NCBI GenBank assembly: GCA_029204225.1
Contig: MU832546.1
Location: 2,501-66,500 of the forward strand
Source: Diphasiastrum complanatum
Lineage: Eukaryota > Streptophyta > Lycopodiopsida > Lycopodiales > Lycopodiaceae
Direction of reading: 5' to 3'
Length of the DNA stretch: 64,000 nucleotides
The notes under the pieces were generated by a model. The model was not told the origin of the DNA. It ran no database searches and saw nothing but the letters and a program-made list of their open reading frames with translations. A program made the position numbers and the translations under genes. Below are positions 47,928-60,175 of the stretch, in pieces (positions within the stretch are counted from its first letter, which is position 1; the number at the start of each line of letters is the position of its first letter).

Positions 47928-48769
47928 CGGAAGTGTTTATTCATTGGCAAACATCACAGGGTTTTTTTTGTGCGTAAGTATCTTTAAATAATGTCGGCCA
48001 CCAGGTATCGACTAATAAAACTTTCTTAGCGGTACTGTCAAACGAGAAGTGCCCTCCTCCTTCATCTTCATGTGTCAGAAAAATTATTTGTTCGACTTCA
48101 TCTTCGGTACCACACCTCCTGATTATTCCATCTACACCTTTTTTATACAATTGTCCAGTAATTAAAAGGTAAGGCCTAGATTTCAATATCAGTTTACGCT
48201 TATCAACTTTAGACATAGTTGGGTCCAGTACTCCGGTTGATAGAAATGAGACTATTTCTTCAGCCCATCTAGCAGTATCGTCAATTTGGAATAGGTACGC
48301 ATCCGGTAGTTTGTCATTGATAGGCTTTGTGACTCTATTAGCCGATGCTATCCTGGATAAATGATTAGCGAGAAAATGTTGCTCACTTTTTTTAACAATA
48401 ATCTTGAAGTCAAATTCTAAAAGGATAAGTAACCATCTAGCTATATGACCAGTGTTGCACGATTTATTCAACATAAATAATAATGCTTGGCGATCAGTAT
48501 AAAACTTGAATTGATTTCTTAAATAAATAATGACGTAATTTCTGGACAATGTATATAATTTCTAACGCCTCTCTTTCGGTTGTAGAATAATTTACTTCAG
48601 TAGGGACTAACTGTTGGTTGAGGAAATGAATCGGATAGTCTTTCCCAAATTCTCTTGGCTGCGTTAGGATGACTCCAATAGCATACTTACTAGCGTCTGT
48701 ATGAACATGGAATTTTTGTTGATAGTTCGGTGCTCGGAGAATGGGTGCAGTGACAAGTGTCTGCTTCAA
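47928..48769 (-). pseudogene. RNase H and integrase zinc region of element F
   Basis: From 48769: TLVTAPILRAPNYQQKFHVH, TDASKYAIGVILTQ, TEREALEIIY (RNase H core). After a shift comes QFKFYTDRQALLFMLNKSCN, then GHIARWLLILLEFDFKIIVK and the segment before integrase. Then GGGHFSFDSTAKK, DTWWPTLFKDT and KPCDVCQ (HHCC region) end at the D insertion site. Confidence 0.88.
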
Positions 48770-48839
48770 ATCCTCAACTGCTTGTATTCTTTCTTTGGTC
48801 CATTTTGGATTCGTAATGACTTCATGAATTAATCTAGCT

Positions 48840-49874
48840 TTTCTTACAAAATCAAGAATAAATATATGATAATAATTACAATGGCCTACGAAGATATAAT
48901 CTCTTTTACCGTGGCCGATAGTGGCACATCTTGAATAAGTTTCACTTTAGCTAGATCCATGGATATACCATCTTTGGATATGATATGTCCTAAGACAGCA
49001 CCATGTGTTACCCAAATTTGACATTTCTCTGGATTCAACGAGATTCCATATCTCTTGCATTGGATTAAAACTTTTTCAAGACAATCAAGATGATCACAAG
49101 CTTTAGATTTAACACCGATATCATCCAGATAGATTTCTAAAATCTTATGCAGTAAATCTTTAAACGCAAACTACATTACTCTTTGACATGTTGATGGAGC
49201 ATTACAGAGTTCGAATGACATTACTTGATATGCACATGTACCAAACTTTGTGGCAAATGTAGTCTTATCAATGTCTTTCAAATCTAATCGAGTAAGAAAA
49301 TAACCACTGAAGCCATCCAAAAAACTCATTGCCTCGGCTCCTGCCATCTCTTCTAATATAGCATCGGTTAATGGTAAAGGAAAGTGGTTCTTCTTTGTGA
49401 CTTCATTCAGTTATTTTAGGTCCACACATATCCATAACTTACCATTCTTCTTGGGAACCACCACTAGGGGGATAACCATGTTGTATGCTCTATTTCTTTA
49501 ATGAAACCTGTAGCCAGTAATCTTTGTATATCTTCTTTGATTTTCTCTCTGTAAAGTGGATTACAGTGGTAAGGTTTTGCTTGGACTAGCTTTGCATCAC
49601 CTTCTAACAGTATGGAGTGTACTGCTATGTCAGGTGGTAAACCTTTCATCTCTTTATAGCTCCACCCAAAGACATCACGGTATTTTTGTAAGAGCTTTTC
49701 TAAGTTTCTACGCTGGAGTCTATCAATATGGGCTCCTATATGGACAAATCTATCATCGGTTTCATCTGGATCTTTTAAATTTAGTGGAACAGTCTTAGCT
49801 AGCCCATAAAATGAAGAGGATTCATTGGTTTGTTCACGTTTTGGTTGAGGTAACACAATGGGAACATCACCCAA
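48840..49874 (-). pseudogene. reverse transcriptase of element F
   Basis: Frame 49874-49464 carries the RT N-terminal region (DVFGWSYKEMKGLPPDIAVH, YREKIKEDIQRLLATGFIKE). It continues in other frames with VVPKKNGKLW, FLDGFSGYF and IYLDDI, the YxDD catalytic box, near 49,130. Several stops and frameshifts. Gypsy order confirmed by RNase H downstream. Confidence 0.88.
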
Positions 49875-50211
49875 CGAATAATTTGAGAATTTTTTGGGAA
49901 TGTCGAGCCCAAGAATTTTTCTATGTACAGGGATCTTTTCGGTTAACGATGGGGCTCTACTGGGAGGTCGCCTTGAACAAGAACAACATTGGTTAAGTCT
50001 GCTGCGTGTTGCTCATTTCGAGGAGCAATCGATTGTTTCATTTTTCGACGGATTTGATTTTGTTTCTCAGTTAATCTTGAGTAGAGGATAGGGAATGGTT
50101 TATTCTGTGAATTGGCAATCTGGAGATTATTAATAACCTTAGATTGAGGAGTTTAGGTATGCGGTTGGGCTAATGATTTCATCTCGTGGATTGTCCCACT
50201 CATATATCTTA

Positions 50212-51160
50212 TCATGTAGATGATGATCGGTTAAATCGACTAGGCTGCACTACATATGTCAGAGTGGATTCATCCACATGTGCAAAAGGCGACGATGGCT
50301 TAATTTCTTTCGGTATTCTCATAAGGTAGGATGACTGTGGATCTAGATAGTGAAATATTTGCTTATCAGTTGGATCTTCATCAATCATCATTAGCATGAT
50401 GCCTTCATCCGTAATTGCTATGGGTGCATTAACCGACAGACTTGGAAGCGATTCTATCTGAATGAGCTCTGCATCAATGTAAGAAACATAAAAAGCATTC
50501 ATAATTGGCTAATCTATGTTTCTAGATGTGATCGTTATTGGACTCTCAAAATCAGACAATACTTCCTTGCTGCATCAATTAGCATCTACACAATCAATGG
50601 TCGCTAATACGTGTCCCCAGTTAATGATATCGGTAGATTGTGCATAATGCACTCGGATTGTTGAAAAAATATGGGTTTCTTCATATGTGGTAGAGGAACA
50701 TTCCTCTTCCTCTTGTACTGGTTTGGTTTTACCCGTGGAGTGATTTACTGATATTCGTTGATCTCTATTTCCAAAGATAATGCATTGTTTCTTCCAATCT
50801 TGGATTGCTTCAGCATTTGTTAACCATGTAGGCCTAACAAAAACTTGTAGGCAAAATTTTCTTGTGGGAGATCTAATACTACGCAATCAACTGTAAACTT
50901 AAGACCATCAATCTTAATGGATACGACGTTGATGTGTCCATATGATTCAGTTGAAGTTTGATCAGCTAAATTCAGCGTATATTTCAGTGGAACAATAGGG
51001 CCAACGCCCCATTGCTTTAGCAAGTGACACCGAAATGATATTTATCCTGACTCGCTATCGATGATAGCTGGTACAATAGCATGATCTTTATGGCTCATAG
51101 GTAAGGTGATGCAGCCCCTTGTCTTTCCTATTTGAAACAGAGTAGCATCAACTCGTTGGG
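50212..51160 (-). pseudogene. protease region and linker of element F
   Basis: The minus-strand frame 51023-50820 reads KQWGVGPIVPLKYTLNLADQ, FTVDCVVLDLP and FAYKFLLGLHG, parallel to the protease of copy A. The active-site loop lies just upstream in a broken frame. The linker to 50,212 resembles the 464-968 linker of copy A (HYLDPQSSYLMRIPKE). Confidence 0.75.
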
Positions 51161-51750
51161 TCTACCTTGGAGTCTCTGGTTGATGAAGTATTTCAACGTC
51201 CTCATCAGACTGTTGTAGCGCTCGGGTTATAATCTTGCGTAAAGGTTCAAATAATGTCAAAATGGTTGAGATTGCAGAAGGTCAAATATGATCTCTATTC
51301 TTGAGGGTCGTGGCACATGTTTTTGTTTAGTTTCCTCAGGTAATGGATAGGTTCTTTTTCGTATTCTCAAAGCAGCTCATCTTGAACTTGCTTATACCTT
51401 TCCTGCTCGACTATAGGATTAGGATAAGATCCGGGTGACATTGAAGTGGCAGAAGAATTGTTCTCTTCATTGTTCTTACTCTTAGATCTAGTGTCATTCA
51501 TGTTTTTGTGTTGTAATTGGGCTCTTGTCATCACTCTAATTGCTTGTTCTTGGATGTGTATAGCAGGAGGTGTCTCTTTCTCTTGTGTGGGACAATCTTT
51601 ATAACAATGAGTTCATCCACAATTTTCACAGAATGCTTGGTAGGCTCTTTTTAATTCACAAGTAAAGAACCTGTGGCCTTGTTGCCCAGAGACCCAACAT
51701 CCATTAAGTTTGCTAGCGGTTGTGACAACATAGCCACATTGGGTAGATGT

Positions 51751-53029
51751 TTATGGATCTACATAAGAATCAAGAATGGGAGCCTCCTCTGAGTAGTGCA
51801 AAGAATCATGAGAGCAAGAGGCTTCCTCATCAATGTAATTAACATGAGCGCGGTTCTTATTCCTAGGTAAAAACTGATTATTATCACCATTCGTTCTTTG
51901 GAGGACTTGTACTTTCTTTTGAGCTTGTGAGGTAGCAGCTACTTCTTGTGGCTGTTGTGATTGATTTGGTGGTCTCTGTTGTTTAACCGGATTATAGGGG
52001 CACTTGAAAGATTCATGATCTGATCTGTTACAGAACACACATCGAGATGGATTGTGTGTTGGGCCCTTATTTGGACATTCATTATCCGTGCGATTTCCTC
52101 TACAAATAGAACACCATACACCTTCTCGTCTGGGGTATGTATTCTGGGTTTGAAGATCTTTTAAGGCTTTCTAAATCTCATCTAATTGATTTTTACGGAT
52201 TTTTGTAATTCTTTCGAATTCATCTTGCATATCGATAGTGCACGATCTGTCAGATATTTGTTGTTCGGTAATCTTCTCAACAGGATGTTCACTTCTTCGT
52301 GTTTTTGTATTTTCTTGGTGGTTATTGAAATGATGATCCTCATCATCTGACTTCTTCCCTTATCACATCTAACATGGCTTGCTTCAGTTGACGATAATCA
52401 TCAACATGTTTAAGCTCACGTCGAATTCTTTTTGGAAGACCGACTATGAACCAAGTGATTAACATTCTTTTAGTCAATCATTCTTGACATTGATCGCGAA
52501 GACATTTAATTTGTTCAATATAATCCCCTACTTTTTCTTTTTCTCTCATTTTGGTTTGGCTTATTTGCACAAAAGGACTATCTGATAATCTATCAGGTTT
52601 GAGTTGTTTTATGAAAGCTTATTCCAAGACTTCCCATTCATTACGTTCATCTCAGTCGAGATTAAAAAACCAATCTCGAGCGCCACCTAGCAAGGTCATA
52701 GAGAAGAGTTGAGCCATGCTTTCATGTGAAGAATCTCCATAAACTTCACAGGCATTCTCAAAGATTTGGATAAACCGATGAGGGTCCATTCTACCATCAA
52801 ATTTGGGTAGATCCAATCTGGGAGTCCTTCGTTCAAATGCATGTGATCTTTGTCTAGGAGATAATCTAATAGGTCCATCATCATATCTTCTTGCATATTG
52901 ATTACCTCTATTTCTTGAATCATGTATGACAGATCTTAAATGTGGTCTTGGCCGCTGACTTGATTCAGGTTGTTCATTTAGAAGGTGCGGATCAGGGAGA
53001 TATCGTTCTTCTAAATTGTCAGTATCCAT
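51751..53029 (-). pseudogene. gag of element F with zinc knuckles
   Basis: It starts at an ATG (53029): MDTDNLEERYLPDPHL. Then a basic region, RLDLPKFDGRMDPHRFIQIF and LLGGARDWFFNL, the retrotransposon Gag core. Further on, in another frame, are the cysteine motifs CSICRGNRTDNEC and CVFCNRSDHESFKC (the second a perfect CX2CX4HX4C). Internal stops between 52,652 and 52,121. Confidence 0.85.
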
Positions 53030-53039
53030 AGTAAGTATG

Positions 53040-55130
53040 AAGTAGTATGATAATACTACTTGCCTACAAATGTTGGCATAAATACACTCCCACTCCGTAT
53101 CCCGTCAACTGTTGAATACAGAGCTATAATTTTATACAACCGGTTAATAAATATTCGGGATTAACCGAACACTCTATCCACTCACAAGCTACTACTTAGA
53201 ATCTACATTTCCAAATCGATCTTTCATTCACTCAAAGTCAATCAACTGAAAGAATAGCTAATCCTAACACTCCTCACTTCAACATAAAACATGGAACATA
53301 GCAATCATGATTCACAACTCATTCTAAGCATCCAACTTTGTAACTCTAGCCTGTCATCACGAGTAGCTCATATAAGTTCTACCTACTTGACATTCATCAA
53401 CGTATTACTACAATTGCAAACAACAGATCTATAGTTTTAGTACTATAATCTTAAGTTTATACAACAGATCTCACTTGCAACACTCCTTGAATATTCTAGG
53501 AACTTCACAAACACTCATCACAAATATAAACAACAAATGGTGCACAATCCCTGATAAGAAGTATTCCAAAGGTTCTCATTCCAATGACAGTAATTCTTAC
53601 AATTCTATGCATCAATACACATCACGTCATCAACTCTGCTCATCAATACAACCAATCGACTATCCTTCTCTGGATCGCCTGATATGGATCTTGATAAATC
53701 TCCAGCTCTACGCTCTCTCCACACTACTCAATCCTCCGTGACCTCTCTCCCATCCTCAACTATCAACAACAAAGGTGCTCTTCTCTTCATTGGTTTCACT
53801 TTTCTATCTTCCCTCTTCCTGGCTTTTTTTGCCCGCCATTTAGTTTCGTGGATGTCGCTTTCTACAACTAGGCATAACTGAATGTGGTTTTCTCAACTCC
53901 GCACTAACATGTCACATTCGAATGTCTCTCAAGTAACTAACTAATTTGTCCTCAACTCATGGTCTTACACAACAAGATGCCATGGTCGGGTCATTAAGTT
54001 ACAAGTCTAGTTACGTTTAAGAACAACAGAAAACTTAGATCAACCGACAGTCGATTAACCCTGATATTGGTAGAGAATCTACCAACATGGAGGATATATA
54101 AATAACACTTCAGGAGCTCCTCTAAATCAATTGCTTCTTGCAAATTCGTCTTGTGGATTATTTCGAACATCGAGTCTCGGAAGTCTTTGAAGGGATCGTG
54201 TGATTGAATCTTGCTCAAGTGCTGCAAAATTTTGCTCTTTGCAATCCTTGGCATTTGGGAGATATAGTTAGTGATTGCTCAAAAGATAGTAATCTATGCA
54301 AATGTGCATATTTAGAGTCCATAGAATTTGTAGGTGGGTAGTGGTATTTGTCAAATTGGTGCTCGCGTTTGGGGGGATAGAGTCAAAATAATGACTCAAG
54401 GTTTTTGAAGTTCCAAATTACTTTTAGGTCTTGCGATGTTGGCTTTTGTGATAGTCCGTTGAATTTTATTTTCACCACGACCTTATTCTTTCTCCTTAGT
54501 TTCACCGACACTCCACGAGCTTTCCTATCTAGAGGACGACGATCCTCAAATCATTTGAGGATAGAGCCGTGAGGTACAAAAAGCAAGAATAAAAAGCAAA
54601 AGACCTAAGTGAGCAAGGAGAAAGAGAGAGCGAGGAGTTAGAGATACAAAGATAGAATATATACATGTTCACAAAATTAAAACATATGAATAGCAAGCAT
54701 TAAAAGAGAAGAAGTCAAACATGATTTTTGTTATAGCTCATTGTGGAGGTCCTTTTTTTTCTTTGCATACATTATTAAGCAACTAGTGGTTGTTATATAC
54801 AACATACATACAACCTGGCCAAGCCATTTTCGAAGCTGGGCTCCTTCACACAGTGGTCGATTCAAGCCTGCACCTTCCGGTGGCAATCAACAACTTTACC
54901 CATACACATTGCAACGGACTCAACAACCTGTTTGACACCATTACCAGACCCCAAGGCAGGGCCCAAAATGAATGGATCTTTTTAATTTTCCAATAAGTGT
55001 ATTCTGAATATTCAAGGAGATATTTTTTGGCATGCAAAATGAGAACCAAAAACATAAGAGAGGCATCAACTTCACTCAAGCCGTCATCTAAAAAGCTTAT
55101 GACAGTCAACCCTGAACGTCAGATTTCAAA
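53040..55130. other. gap between element F and the PPR gene
   Basis: It probably includes the leader and decayed 5' LTR of F (53.04-54 kb), but no LTR pair could be matched. Short ORFs such as 53994-54254 (-) are unrecognised. Confidence 0.4.
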
Positions 55131-55138
55131 CTTTATGG

Positions 55139-55152
55139 AGGGTTTAGGGTTT
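55139..55152 (+). promoter_or_regulatory. telo-box motif upstream of the PPR gene
   Basis: gggtttagggtttt (AAAACCCTAAACCC on the other strand) contains the plant telo-box AAACCCTA. This motif is common in 5' regions of genes for translation and organelle biogenesis. It lies about 310 bp upstream of the chosen ATG, plausibly promoter or early 5' UTR. Confidence 0.5.
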
Positions 55153-55380
55153 TACCTTTCTCTCGCCCAGACGCTCGGCCGGTGTGTCAGAGAGGCAAGG
55201 GAGGGAGGAAGCAGCGGGAGCAGAAGCGATCGGCAGGAGCTCCGACGAAGGGAGAAAGCGACCACTTACGCTTCCATCTATCCATCGCGCCAAGCAGCAG
55301 CAGCAGCGGGAGGAGGTTTGTTGTGCAGAATTGAAGCAGCTCGTCTTGGCATTTGGTTGTTTGTTACTGTTGAATTGGTG

Positions 55381-55415
55381 ATGCGATGTATGTGATGATG
55401 TTGGTGAGAAGGTGA
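55381..55415 (+). promoter_or_regulatory. cluster of upstream AUGs / short uORFs
   Basis: ATG occurs at 55381, 55386, 55390, 55395 and 55398. They give uORFs of four codons (55381), nine codons (55386, stop at 55413-55415) and one codon (55390), none in frame with the PPR ORF. If the transcript includes them they should reduce initiation at 55457. Transcript start is unknown. Confidence 0.5.
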
Positions 55416-55456
55416 AGGTGAAGGAAGGATTTGTTGTTGAATATATTGTGGTCGCT

Positions 55457-58400
55457 ATGGGCTACTACCCAACTTACTGTGCTCTTCTATGGCGGGAGTT
55501 CCGCGGCTTGAGAGCACTGCCGGAAGGGAAGGCCATTCATGCATACCTGCTCATCAGAGGAAGTGGAAGAGGAGCAAGAGGATGCGAGGCGCACAAATTT
55601 CATACTGTTAGTGTTTTGAGTAAGGCTAAGGATGCCGAGGCTAAAACCCTAGAGTTGCCGAGAAGAAGTTATGGCAGCATTGCACAAAGGGAAGTGGTTT
55701 CATGGAACCCCAAGGAAGGGACGACATATGCTCATCACAAGCGGCTACCAGTGGAGCCCTTTCCTGGGCAGATGAGGCAGGATTATTCCAAGCTTGATAT
55801 GCCAACATTGCTGAGCCGTATTAGGGCATGCTGTAGATCTGAAACCCTCGAGGAGGGCATGAGAATACATCGAGGCATTGCATACAGTGAGTTGGAACGT
55901 GATGTTGATGTTGGGACTGCTCTCATAGAGATGTATGGCAAGTGTGGAAGCCTGGAGAATGCACAGATGGTGCTGGACAAGACATCAGATAGGAATGCGG
56001 AGTCATGGACTGCAATGATTAGGGGATTAATCCAAAATGGTAGAGAGGGAGCTGCGTTTGAAGCTTTTAGCCAAATGCAGTGGGAGGGTGTTACGCCAAG
56101 CAAAAACACGCTATTAGTTGTTCTTAACGCATGTACCGATCCTGCATCTTTAGCACAAGGCAAGCTTATTCATGCTCTGATGGTTCAGAATGGATTAGAT
56201 TCAGATGTTCAAGTCGGGAGTGCTCTTATTCAGATGTATGGTAGGTGTAGGAGCTTGGATGCTGCCCAAGAGATCTTTGAAAGGCTAGCTGAGAAAGATG
56301 TTGAAGCTTGGAATGCGATTATAGCAGCATATGGAGACAATGGGCAACAGAAAAAAGCCATGCAACTGTTTAACGAAATGCAGCAACAAGGCATAGTACC
56401 AAACAACTCCACTATGGTAAGCATTCTTCAAGCTTTTGCCAGCCCTTGTGCACTTGCTGAGGGCAAGCAGATTCATGCCCTAACCGTTGACAAAGGTTTA
56501 TCTTTGGACGCAGAGGTGATCAATGCTCTCATGGGTATGTATATCAGGTGTGAGTGTGTCGATGAGGCTCAAGTACTGTTTGAAAAGATGTCCCGGAAGG
56601 AGTTGTCTTCTTGGAATCTTTTGCTTGGGGCTTTTGCTCATCAGGGAAACGGCCAGAAAGCTCTTGAAATGTTTGCCAGAATGCAGCGTGAAGGTATCAA
56701 AGGTAACAAGCATACCTTTGTGCACATGTTTAATGCATGTGCTAATCCCATGTTTTTAGTAGATAGCAAGCGGATTCATACGTCAATCTTTGGAAGCGAG
56801 TTGGAACGTGATGTTCTTGTTAATTCTGCTCTAATCAGCATGTATGGGAAGTGTTCAAATTTGGATGAAGCACGAAGAATTTTTGACAAATTGTCTGCCA
56901 GGGATGTCATTGCATGGAATGCTATGATTTCCGCTTATACCAATCAGGGCGATAGAAAGAAGGCTTTTCACCTTTATGATTCAATGCAAAAAGAAGGGAT
57001 TAAACCAAACAAAGACACATTCTTGTATCTGCTTGATACAGTTGTGAATATGTCTCATTTAGCAAAAGGAAAAATGATTCATTCACACATTATTCAAAAT
57101 GAATATCAATCAGACCCTTCTGTAAATAATGCTCTCATCTCTATGTATGGGAAATGTGAGGATCTTCAAAGTGCCCTTCAGGTTTTTGACACCATGCCTG
57201 AACAGAATGTTGCAACATGGAATGCCATGATTTCAACATGTGCTCAGACTGGGGAGACATCAATGGCTTTTGAACTTTTTCGTCAGATGCCAGATGAAGG
57301 TATGCAATATGACAAGCTGACCTTTGTGAGTATTCTTGGTGCTTGCATCAGTGCGGCGGAGCTGGTGGAGGGCAGAAATATTCATACTTTAGTTCGTGAG
57401 AAAGGCTTAGAGTTAGATGTTGTAGTGGGCACTGCTCTCACCAGTATGTATGGAGGTTGCGGTAGTCAAGAGGAGGCTCGTAAAATATTTGAGAAACTTC
57501 CACAACGAGATGTTGCTGCTTGGAATGCAATAATAGCTACTTATGCTCGGGAGGGGAATCAGAAGGTTGCTCTAGAACTCTTTGATGAGATGCAACAGGA
57601 AGATTTGAAACCAGATAGGTTCACTTTTGTCAACCTTCTTAGTGCTTGTACTACAGCCACATCCTTAGAAGATGGCAAGTTCATACAGGCTTGTGCTTTT
57701 GACAAGGGCACAGAATCTGATGTTATTGTGGGAAATGCACTTATGGATATGTATGGTAGATGTGGGACTCCAGCGGATGCACGCCAAATGTTTGACAAAA
57801 TGTCACGGCGAGATTCAAATACCTGGAATACCATGATGGAGATCTATAGCCAGCATGGTCTTAATAAAGAAGCTCTTTTGCTATTCAAGCAGATGCAGCT
57901 GGAAGGCGGAAGGCCAAACAGAACCACTCTGTTGAGGGTCTTTGATGTGTGTGCTAAATTGCAAGTCCTTTCAGATGCCAAACTGATCAGTACCCGCCTT
58001 GGTGACTATGAAGTTGACTTGGATGTTGAAGTCGGCAATGTTATGGTGAACATGTTTGTTAAGTGTGGAAGTTTGCAAGAAGCAAAAGAAACTTTTGATA
58101 AAATGCTCAATCGAGATGTGGCCACATGGGGTACATTGATTGCAGCATATGCTCAGCAGGGACGAGGCAATATTGCTCTTCAGCTATTTGCGCAGATGCA
58201 GCAGGAAGGCAAGAAACCCAATGAGAGTACTTTAGCAAGTGTTCTCAGTGCATGCAGTCATGTGGGCCCATTAGAAGAAGGTTGTGATTATTTCAATTCC
58301 ACGAGTGTTGACGAGGGCATGCAACAAAGCGTGCAACAGTATGGGTCAATGGTCAATCTTCTAGGCCAGAAAGGACGTTTGGATGAGGCGGAAGACCTTA

Positions 58401-59047
58401 TTGCCAAGACTCCATACAAAGATGACAAAGCAATGTGGATGGCATTGCTTGGAGCCTGTAGAGTGCATGGGGATGTGGATAGAGGAAAACGTGCAGCAGA
58501 GCAACTTCTTCAGTTGGATCCACAAAATTCTGCACCATATATTATGCTTTCTAATATTTATGCTGCTGCTGGCAAGTGGGATGCTAAAGCCAGAGTGAGA
58601 AAAGTGATGGCAGACAAGGGTATTAGAAAACAGCCAGGCATTAGCTCAGTTGAGGTTAGAAGTAAGATGCAAGAATTTGTTGTTCGAGACAGGTCACACC
58701 CCCAATCAAGGGAAATATATGCTGAATTGGATAGATTGACTGCAGAGATAAAAAAGGCAGGTTATGTACCTGACACTAAGCAGGTGCTGCATAATGTTGA
58801 AAGCGAAGAGGAAAAAGAATTTTTGCTTAACACTCATAGTGAGAGGCTGGCCATTTGCTACGGGCTTATAAGCACTCCTCCAGGATCACCTTTGCGCATC
58901 ATCAAGAATCTGAGGGTTTGTCCTGACTGTCACATTGCAACAAAATTCATTTGTAAGGTGACAGGAAGAGACATTATTGTGAGAGATGGAAAACGCTTTC
59001 ATCATTTTGCTAAGGATGGCTCGTGCTCGTGTGGTGACTACTGGTGA
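55457..59047 (+). CDS. PLS-class DYW pentatricopeptide repeat protein, 1,196 aa, intronless
   Basis: Predicted organellar RNA C-to-U editing factor. The first in-frame ATG is 55457; the frame is open from just after a TGA at 55379, with a GTG at 55412 that plants are unlikely to use. About 100 N-terminal residues without clear PPRs may hold a transit peptide. They are followed by roughly eight P-L-S triplets of ~101 residues (P motifs AESWTAMI, EAWNAII, SSWNLLL, IAWNAMI, ATWNAMI, AAWNAII, NTWNTMM, ATWGTLI; LxxMYGKCG-type S motifs). E and E+ motifs are followed by the PG box (KQPGISSVEV) and a complete DYW domain: HSE at 1127-1129, CPDC at 1155-1158, CSC at 1190-1192, ending GDYW. The deaminase zinc ligands and glutamate are present, so C-to-U activity is expected. 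Long for the family; no frame damage. Confidence 0.95.
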   Translation: MGYYPTYCALLWREFRGLRALPEGKAIHAYLLIRGSGRGARGCEAHKFHTVSVLSKAKDAEAKTLELPRRSYGSIAQREVVSWNPKEGTTYAHHKRLPVEPFPGQMRQDYSKLDMPTLLSRIRACCRSETLEEGMRIHRGIAYSELERDVDVGTALIEMYGKCGSLENAQMVLDKTSDRNAESWTAMIRGLIQNGREGAAFEAFSQMQWEGVTPSKNTLLVVLNACTDPASLAQGKLIHALMVQNGLDSDVQVGSALIQMYGRCRSLDAAQEIFERLAEKDVEAWNAIIAAYGDNGQQKKAMQLFNEMQQQGIVPNNSTMVSILQAFASPCALAEGKQIHALTVDKGLSLDAEVINALMGMYIRCECVDEAQVLFEKMSRKELSSWNLLLGAFAHQGNGQKALEMFARMQREGIKGNKHTFVHMFNACANPMFLVDSKRIHTSIFGSELERDVLVNSALISMYGKCSNLDEARRIFDKLSARDVIAWNAMISAYTNQGDRKKAFHLYDSMQKEGIKPNKDTFLYLLDTVVNMSHLAKGKMIHSHIIQNEYQSDPSVNNALISMYGKCEDLQSALQVFDTMPEQNVATWNAMISTCAQTGETSMAFELFRQMPDEGMQYDKLTFVSILGACISAAELVEGRNIHTLVREKGLELDVVVGTALTSMYGGCGSQEEARKIFEKLPQRDVAAWNAIIATYAREGNQKVALELFDEMQQEDLKPDRFTFVNLLSACTTATSLEDGKFIQACAFDKGTESDVIVGNALMDMYGRCGTPADARQMFDKMSRRDSNTWNTMMEIYSQHGLNKEALLLFKQMQLEGGRPNRTTLLRVFDVCAKLQVLSDAKLISTRLGDYEVDLDVEVGNVMVNMFVKCGSLQEAKETFDKMLNRDVATWGTLIAAYAQQGRGNIALQLFAQMQQEGKKPNESTLASVLSACSHVGPLEEGCDYFNSTSVDEGMQQSVQQYGSMVNLLGQKGRLDEAEDLIAKTPYKDDKAMWMALLGACRVHGDVDRGKRAAEQLLQLDPQNSAPYIMLSNIYAAAGKWDAKARVRKVMADKGIRKQPGISSVEVRSKMQEFVVRDRSHPQSREIYAELDRLTAEIKKAGYVPDTKQVLHNVESEEEKEFLLNTHSERLAICYGLISTPPGSPLRIIKNLRVCPDCHIATKFICKVTGRDIIVRDGKRFHHFAKDGSCSCGDYW

Positions 59048-60170
59048 TTACTGTTGGTCAATATGCAGAAATGGAAGAAAAGTGTTCAGGGTCATTGTTA
59101 TCATCTGATGCGCTTTGCATGATTGACAATATTGTGAAGCTCTTGACCTGCAGTCAGGTATGTGCTTCCTATTTAAATTCACAGAATGAGATGAGTACTT
59201 TCAGCACCCTATTTGGGATGAAACTGTTGACTAGAAAGGGATCAACTCTTGCCTAGGCTCCTAGTAAGAAGCCATCTTTGGTTTCATTGAATGGTACTTA
59301 CTCTTACAATTTGTAAAACATTACGCATCTTGTATGAAGTTGCATTGGAACATCGTTCTGAACCCTCGGCGTTCCGCGAGCATGTTCCACAATGCGAGCA
59401 CTCAACTTGGATTGTTGTCTCAGATCATTTTTTGATTTATAGAACTGTTATTGTAGAATTAAGGTCTATTCATACTATTAGGTTTCATATGTTGAAGGGA
59501 AAACAAATTACAAGTAAACTCAATGGTTTTATACAATAAGTCATTCTAAAGTTCAACTTCCTATTTAATGCTTTGAAGTTTGCACCCAAAACTTGACTTC
59601 CTAATCCTCTATTGGATTGTATTGCTGTGCTTCTCGATTCCAAAATATTTTGGCGCCATGTGTCCCTCTTTTTTTTTGGAATTTTGTCACTTTTAAACAA
59701 GGACTTAGCATAAGTATGGTATGATGCTGCCATTGTGAAGGAAAGTTGGCCTAAAAGGCCTCAATATAAGATGAATGGTGCTCAGTAGATATAAAATGTC
59801 ATAGATAGAGACAAAAGGCATAGTTGATCATTAATTTCTACATGTCCATTTCTGCATTTCTTAATCTCTACATGAAAGATTTGAAACCTACATTTTCTCA
59901 CAAGCTGGAGAATGACAGGCCATTTAAGTGTTGAGATTCCTAGTCACACAATGTTTCAAAATCATTTTTTATGGCTACTCGGATTTGGTTAATATTCCAA
60001 CAGGTATCTTAAGAATGATATTGGGTTCATCCCTTGGCAAGCTAATGCCTGCCTTACAAGGCTGTCTCATTATACATGTGGAAGAGATGCAAACTATAAT
60101 CAAAACATACATACTAAAAAGGTAATGCTTCTAGTCCACCGTCTTCATGAATACGTTGGTAAATAAATAC
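59048..60170. other. PPR 3' flank
   Basis: Only short ORFs. No repeats or domains recognised; 3' UTR length is not determinable. Confidence 0.45.
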
Positions 60171-60175
60171 ATCAG

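Noticed and set aside
53994-54254. Minus-strand ORF between element F and the PPR gene as a small host gene
   Set aside because: No ATG context, domain or splice evidence; may be decayed LTR or flank.
55412-55456. PPR start at the GTG at 55412
   Set aside because: A plant nuclear gene would need ATG; the first in-frame ATG is 55457.
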